The notes under the pieces: generated by a model
Database searches by the model: none
The model's input: the letters and a program-made list of their open reading frames with translations, nothing else
What the model was told of the DNA's origin: nothing
NCBI GenBank assembly: GCA_016800925.1
Contig: JABCPU010000318.1
Span: 1 to 64,000 of the forward strand
DNA length: 64,000 bases
Source: Suillus spraguei
Lineage: Eukaryota; Basidiomycota; Agaricomycetes; Boletales; Suillaceae
Direction of reading: 5' to 3'
Shown here: positions 58,397 to 64,000 of the stretch, in pieces
Layout of the letters: each line of letters begins with the position of its first letter
How positions within the stretch are numbered: the stretch's first letter is position 1
Made by a program: the position numbers and the translations under genes

Positions 58397-59217
58397 CAGG
58401 ACTCGGGACCGGAGTTAAGATGATATCCAAATGTAATGCAGCGTCTTCATGAGTATCTGTGAGCTTGATGACTCGGGGTTCCATTCGACCTGGAGGAATT
58501 CACGCGCGACTCGGGATAACGATTTATGTAGTAATTGGTATTGGTATTAACTTATTTACGTGTGCTCATGTACAGTTTGTATTACTTATAGGAACGTTTG
58601 TTTTCGGATTTGAGATTGGCACCGGTATTTTTGTGCCAGTGGTAGTGTTGTATTTTTCAGAGATCTGGCTTGGATGTAGGATTGTATTATGTCACAGAGC
58701 ATTTATTGTTTTGTTCTAACGACACGGCTTGGATCTGCGTTCGCACGTTTCTCGCTGTTCACCCTCATTATGCCGACTCGAATGTGGTCGATGAGACTGC
58801 AGCACTGGTTCCGCTTGGGTTCAATGAAGTAGCCTGATCAGCGAGCCAAAGTCTTCCTAGAGGTACTTAGTCCGTAACCCTGGGGCAGCGGGGGCGCTGA
58901 CAGGGTTCATAGGCGCCACTGGAATGGTCGAGTACTTCTCTGAGGTCCTGGAAACAGCCATTAATGGCATCAGGAGCGAACAGACTTCTACCAGTCGCTA
59001 CGATATTGACAGCACTACTGAGATTGAGTGTGTGAACCTCAGCATTGGGGAGATGTCCCTGCTGATAGTTCCAGAAGTTCTTGTATGACCTATACAGTAT
59101 CTACTTCACGACTTCAATAAGTACTATGACAAAACCTGGAATAAATATAAACAAATTCTCCCGCTCCCCACATACTGCCCGCCCATCGCAAAGCAATCAT
59201 ATGGAGTATCTCCTGCG
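58397..59217. other. Convergent intergenic region, nothing recognised
   Basis: The region separates the PDK1-like gene (plus) and the DUF6533 gene (minus). The 86-residue hydrophobic frame at 58459-58719 lies in the 3' flank of the kinase and shows no family motif. Confidence 0.4.
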
Positions 59218-60794
59218 CTACACACTACTGCTAGTTGACACATGAATGCGCTCCTGAAAAGCAATTGAGACCATAGCGGTTGCTGCATCAGAGTTGGCTA
59301 CGAGCTCAGCATGATATTCTCGAATGCCAAGGATCTGGCGCGGTCCCAGCACAAACATCGTTACGACTTGTTCGAGACCAGTGTTATAAATTCGAGTGTC
59401 CAGGGAATAGTATGGGTCCTATAGAAATGATAAATCATGGTCACATGTAGAGGTCACATACCGCTGAGAGCTTTGGAGACAATAAACTGAGATGGAGGCG
59501 GAGGCCAAAAAACTAGCACGTGCAAACTTCAGCGGAACAAGAGAACCAGATTCACATTATGATGCGAAGTAAATCATGTGATTTTTCATCCATCCATGAT
59601 ACCACTTGTTGAGTGTTGTCGCAGTTCACCAAAGTGTTTTACAGAAATCCAGACCGCGAGACACAATGATCTACCGTACAGTGGAAAGCGCCATACTCAT
59701 GGAAGACAGAAATTGGGATTCTCCCTCATCAATCATGCACTGATTGATCCTGGAGAGAACGGATTCCTCTGGTATTTGTCAATGAGCCTGATACACTTAA
59801 ACATTTCATACATAATTAAAGCCTACTCACTGAAGCCTGCACCACCATTATTACGACAATCACTATATCGACAATTGTGATGGCCAGAAAGATGACAACG
59901 AGAAATATCAGCATTTTTCTAGATCGCTGATACATGGCATTTAACCGAATGATCACGATGACTTGCATGATATTTCAGTCAAGTCAACATCACGAAGGTT
60001 CATAGCTCACCACCCAGCATTACATCTACAACCTCACCCAAACAAGTAACTGCACCGTACATGGCAAGGCCTGACAGAACCAGCAACATTAGTTATCAGC
60101 TCCGGAAGATCACAGGCTCGAATCAAACTCACAACTATAGGAGTCGTTGTATTGAATCAACGGGTTGTTGTTGTTGTTCAAGAATCTCGCTCACCCCTGC
60201 ATGGTAGTCCAGTTGTTTGGACGGGAACGGAAACCATCGGCGTAGAACGCTCACCGCATCTGTCAATGGAATTGTTGGAATACAGACTGTGTGCCACCTG
60301 TCACAAGAAAGAAACATAATCTATACAAGGAGACATAGCCAAGATGTCGACCCTAATTGTGAGAGATGGGTAAAGAACGTGACATCAAACTTCCAAACGT
60401 ACACAGCATATCCTATTCCAGCATAGCGTACCTAGGATATTCTGAAGTTAGCAAAACTTGGACTTGCTCAGGGTAAATATTGAAACACAAGGTACATACA
60501 CTGAGATACAGAAAAGTCATCAGGGACCAGCGTTGCCTCAGCCATGAACAAGTTGTATTTTCACGTCGTCCTTTTGACGTGGGAGTCCGTTCACCCAGAT
60601 TAATTCAACCTAGAACAAATTCTAAGCGAGTTGACTGCCCTAGTAATGGTTTCAACCCTACCTCTTGTCCGAACGTAAGTCCTAGAAATACTATAATGTT
60701 GGTCTTTCTATACTTAATCTTGCTCACCCCAATCGTACAATATTCCGGCACAGCCAGCAACTGCGAAGTGGCAACGAAGGTCAGTCATGGTCAT
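59218..60794 (-). pseudogene. DUF6533 multi-pass membrane protein, left copy, probably damaged
   Basis: DUF6533 proteins are basidiomycete seven-TM-like proteins of unknown function. Reading leftward: exon 60794-60728 (MTMTDLRCHFAVAGCAGILY), exon 60681-60662 (LTFGQE), exon 60538-60500 (RQRWSLMTFLYLS), exon 60431-60403 (VRYAGIGYAV). Later come MYQRSRKMLIFLVVIFLAIT with the TM IVDIVIVVIMVV near 59940-59840, and the family end LGPRQILGIREYHAELVANS and FQERIHVSTSSSV, stop 59218-59220. The sizes 67, 20, 39 and 29 nt equal those of the right copy. The donor after the fifth mini-exon reads CTATGT where the right copy has GTATGT, so normal splicing is probably lost there. I did not trace the middle exons completely. 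Confidence 0.65.
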
Positions 60795-62517
60795 TATGCC
60801 GCTGACTCTCCACGAACGTATAAAATAACTGTCAATGAAACACGCATTGATGACTGGCCACAAAGTGGGATCATTTGAGACCAAGACCATATTAATAGAG
60901 GATGAGGGGAACTTTGTGGACGTACAATGATCATATTTGTGCTTGATGTACCACCATCCAGCGCTTACATCGCCGCAGTGATATTCGAGCGATGATCTAT
61001 GATAGATCGAAGTAAGTGTTTCAACGTGAATTCTAAAGTAAGGGAATATGCATGCAGGGATATTGATGGCATTAGAGTAGCAGTGGTTGGTGGAATCGCA
61101 AAGCAGTGACTCGCGTTTGAACGCCACAAAGAACAGGCTGTACGTGATTTCAGCAACGTGCACTGCAATATTCTTTTGGTATTCGGAATTCTTACTACGT
61201 GAAGTAGCGTTTCTATCGCTAGCGGTGAACCAACAGCGAGCCATGGCTGAAGCCTAGCCCTGGCTAGTGAAGCGCACCAGTAAACTGGTGAGACCCAGAT
61301 ATTCCTAGCTGAAGTGCTCCTTTCCTCGATATGACGTTATAAAACAATATTAATATAAAGTGATTAGTAAAGCGATATATGAGTCCGAGCTGAGCGTACG
61401 AGGGCAAAAGTTCGCGTTCAATTGGGAGCCCAGTTGGCTAGTTTGAGTCTTACATAACGATTTGTAATTTAGCTGACTACGCTAAATATGTAGTCGTCCG
61501 TAAATACAATGCGGTGCCCAGTGAACCAACACCATTAACTATCATGATATCCGGTCTCCATTTCATCTATTTTCATCCACAGCCTTCACGCAATGTCCGC
61601 CTTGAATTTGCCTGACGGTCGTGAACATAGCCAGCGTCAGATGCTGTAACCGTCTCGATGAACCACTGCTGCCACACGCGATGTCTTACCATCTCCTCGA
61701 GGACTTTTACTGGCTAATTCTTTGAGAGTCTGGTAGCGAGGGTTTACTGAGGTGAACTTGAATAATATAAGCAGTATACTTGTCACCAACTTTTCACATT
61801 TCGCTATGCTACATTTTGGGTCATAACGGTGTGTCCAGTTATCTATTATGTCCTCTCTCAGTGCTGTCTTAATTTAGGGGTAGCATTGTACATTTATGGA
61901 ATCTCAATGGGGATGTCTCTTGCTGTGTAAACTGATGGCTGCATCAACTCCACAATCAAAGGTTTGATGCTCACCATTTCTAGCATCCTTGTGACACGAT
62001 AGCCCGATATCCGAAGCAGAATGTGAGAAGGTGCACATAAAGCGACAAATGGTCACAGGGCTAAGAGCGGGGATAATCGAGATTAAAAATTTGAGATGTG
62101 CTCGCACTCGGGCTTGTTTGCTTTGTGTGGATCTGTCATGCTCCCCGAGGCTGTACCGACAAGGCAGGGAGAGTGGAGACGACGGGTTTTTTTGATGATC
62201 ACAACGAAATCAGAAGCCAGGTGATATCAGATTGAGGGACAGATGCACGTGCAGCACGGGATTCAGGTTGTTCTAAAAGCTATTCCATCTTTTGTGGTAT
62301 TCAATTATCCCCCAACCTCTTTTGGTGATCTAAGCGCTAGATGGTCGTATATCTAGGACAGATGTCAGCGCCATAATATTCACCAATTTCACCGCTTCCT
62401 CACATACATCCTCCAGCACTATGACCCTAGTCTCAGATGACCCTAGTTGGTGGTCGTGGGTCATTGCGTGGCACATTTCCAGCTGTTTTGTAGGTTCGCG
62501 ATAGTCGGATGTTGATA
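60795..62517. other. Shared upstream region of the divergent DUF6533 pair
   Basis: 1.7 kb without a recognised gene. The minus-strand frame extending upstream of 60794 to 61244 is open but shows no motif. Confidence 0.4.
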
Positions 62518-64000
62518 ATGTCCCAATCTAACCTTAACTACGATTTCGCAGTTGCCGCCTCTGTTGCAGTGACATATGATTGGGGTGAGCGTGATTTTTT
62601 TTTTTTTTTTTTTTGAATCCTTGTTTATTGTCCGTTGGGGCTAAGCCCTATGTTGGACATCTCCTACATGTATGTACCTTGGTATTTACTCTATATATCT
62701 TGTCTTGGTAGCGTCTTGACAATGGTTCCGGCGTGGGCGGGAACTGTGATGCCTGTGAGGAGGCAAGCGGTTATGTTTGGGTTTGGTTTCGTTCTATTAT
62801 TCTCTCCTTTCCTCTTTTTCCTTGGGGGGGGTAACATCTCCGAAAGTCTGCTCGAAGCGTCTTGTACGTGCGATGTATTTCAGGGTCGCTCTCATTCCTT
62901 GAGTATCGTTGAGCAAGTGCTTGATATTGTATTTGCGCGGGCCTACTTCGAGACGCATGGCGTCTCTCTGTCTGGTGAAGGTGGGGCATACTAGTAGGAA
63001 ATGATGTACTGTTTCCTCGTGCGCGTTGCAGTTTTCGCACTTGGCTGATTGGCTCTTCGATATCCGGTGTAGGTGTTTGTTGAGCGCTATATGACCCGTT
63101 CTGAGCTGAAAGAGAAGCGAGCTGTGCTTCCTTGGTAACGATGCGGTTTTTGCGGCGAATTTGTTGGAAGGAGCTGACTGGTCTATGGTGCGCAGGGCGG
63201 TGAACCTTGGTGAGTTGTTTGCTATTTCCGTCGCCTCGTCCTTTATTCTGCGGTGGTATGTCTGGTGAGCGTGATAATATTGAAGGAGCACTGTTAACCT
63301 ACAATCATTTGTAGCACTTACGTTTGGACAAGAGGTACGCTGATTCTATGACTGGAACAGCATCTCGCTGAGAAAGGTTTATAGGTCGAACTAGTCTGGG
63401 TGAGCAGCCATATCAAGACTTGAAGAGCAATATTGATTTGCTACAGAGGCAACGTTGGTCCCTGATGACCTTTCTGTATCTGAGTGTATGTGGCCTGTAT
63501 CATAGATGTGGCTGGTAACTCTTGCTTACTCTTGAGAATATCCTAGGTGCGCTATCTTGGAATATTATTTGCTGTGTATGTTTCAAAGGCTTTGTGCTGT
63601 CGTTGTACTAACGAACCACATACCACAATCAGTTTGAACATACTAAGTATGTCTTCTCATGTTTACTGTCTCTGCTTCCTCTGACGTGCGGTATACAGTC
63701 AATGTTACAACGATCTTGTTATCAGACGCAGTGAGTATTCCGTGCCTATACTTTCTATCCCCTTCCAATCAACCGCGGCATCCTGCAGGGGTGAGTAATT
63801 TTTGACCAGCTTTGCTTTACCATAATGACCGCCATAGATGTGAGTCTGTTTGGAGTGTGCGATTGAATCAACGATGATCACTAACTATGGATTCATCAGG
63901 CTGGATTCTGTACATTGCAGTGAATTGGATGTATGTTGTGGTATTTCCAATGCTGCGGGGTGAGCTTGCAGTCGCAAGGTCTCGGTGATTGTTGACACTG
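62518..64000 (+). CDS. DUF6533 multi-pass membrane protein, right copy, cut by the window end
   Basis: Exon 1 is 62518-62584 (SQSNLNYDFAVAASVAVTYD). Exon 2 is 63315-63334 (LTFGQE). Exon 3 is 63447-63485 (RQRWSLMTFLYLS), exon 4 is 63547-63575 (VRYLGILFAV), exon 5 is 63633-63646 and exon 6 is 63699-63730 (NVTTILLSDA). More exons include one with GWILYIAVNWMYVVVFPML near 63901-63957, continuing beyond 64000. This is the N-terminal YDW-LTF--E---W-R-WSL signature of DUF6533. The ATG at 62518 is preferred over the one at 62509 because it gives the same 67-nt exon as the left copy. Intron 1 was about 50 nt and is now 730 nt because of the LINE. All visible donors are intact, so it may still be expressed. 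Function is unknown; the fold resembles a 7-TM protein. Confidence 0.75.
62584..62595 (+). repeat. Target-site duplication of LINE, left copy
   Basis: GGTGAGCGTGAT, identical to 63264-63275. It contains the intron-1 splice donor GTGAGC of the DUF6533 gene. Confidence 0.85.
62596..63263 (-). mobile_element. 5'-truncated non-LTR retrotransposon (LINE), RNase H/C-terminal part
   Basis: Read on the minus strand, the element ends in a poly(A) tail, seen as about 19-20 T at 62595-62614. The frame down to about 62797 encodes HSSLLFQLRTGHIALNKHLH and CENCNAHEETVHHFLLVCPT, the RNase H-distal end and CCHC-like C-x2-C-x4-H-x4-C region of fungal LINE ORF2. Upstream reverse transcriptase and endonuclease are missing, as usual for 5'-truncated insertions. 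The 12-bp target duplications at 62584 and 63264 define the insertion. Identity of the two duplications suggests a recent event. Confidence 0.88.
63264..63275 (+). repeat. Target-site duplication of LINE, right copy
   Basis: Second GGTGAGCGTGAT; it carries a duplicate of the splice donor. Confidence 0.85.

Noticed and set aside
58459..58719. 86-codon hydrophobic ORF
   Set aside because: It lies just downstream of the PDK1-like gene in AT-rich DNA with no family motif, and is probably 3' untranslated sequence.

Overview
The window is nuclear DNA of a filamentous basidiomycete (Agaricomycetes). The evidence is introns of about 45-60 nt in nearly every gene, and families typical of that class: a FunK1-like kinase relic, DUF6533 membrane proteins, NACHT (NLR-like) proteins, a fungal class IV chitin synthase and chromodomain Ty3/gypsy elements. 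A Boletales-type mushroom is my guess, from the W-L-Q-T decapeptide repeats in the NACHT genes. No prokaryotic feature is present and I found no convincing tRNA or rRNA gene.

Layout. 1-2.8 kb: the 3' end of a chromodomain retrotransposon and a decayed FunK1-like kinase. 4.0-7.0 kb: an intact 12-exon dynamin-like GTPase. 8.0-8.7 kb: a basic, disordered, probably nuclear protein. 9.8-13.7 kb: two small GTPase modules (AIG1/septin-like G domains) joined by a tandem array of nine decaying copies of one P-loop exon. 14.1-21.5 kb: a housekeeping block with the clamp-loader subunit RFC5, LSM2, and SKI3 on the minus strand. 22.1-24.8 kb: a minus-strand TKL-type kinase that can be joined in frame, through two ordinary introns, to a third member of the same GTPase family. 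25.4-29.0 kb: class IV chitin synthase.

30.2-54.9 kb is a rearranged accessory region. A 5.2-kb block holding a dual-specificity phosphatase relic, a minus-strand 'KPVIYLYSPSD' protein and a small membrane-like ORF is repeated at 40.7-44.3 kb with two internal deletions. A third remnant lies at 50.2-51.1 kb. Interleaved are four NACHT copies (36.9, 44.3, 46.5 and 53.9 kb), three of them with clear 30-bp repeat arrays that encode a W-L decapeptide. None of the four is free of frameshifts. COX17 lies inside this region, flanked by an identical 17-bp direct repeat. An O-fucosyltransferase-like gene with one frameshift ends it.

55.4-58.4 kb: PDK1-type kinase with a C-terminal PH-like domain. 59.2-64.0 kb: a divergent pair of DUF6533 genes. 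The right-hand one carries a 5'-truncated LINE in intron 1, with a 12-bp target duplication that copies the splice donor.

The most unusual element is the 10.6-12.9 kb exon array. The units are phase-2/phase-2 exons, most of them a multiple of three long, separated by ~50-nt introns, and all but one are still open. All exon coordinates come from reading splice consensus and protein homology by eye, not from transcripts.
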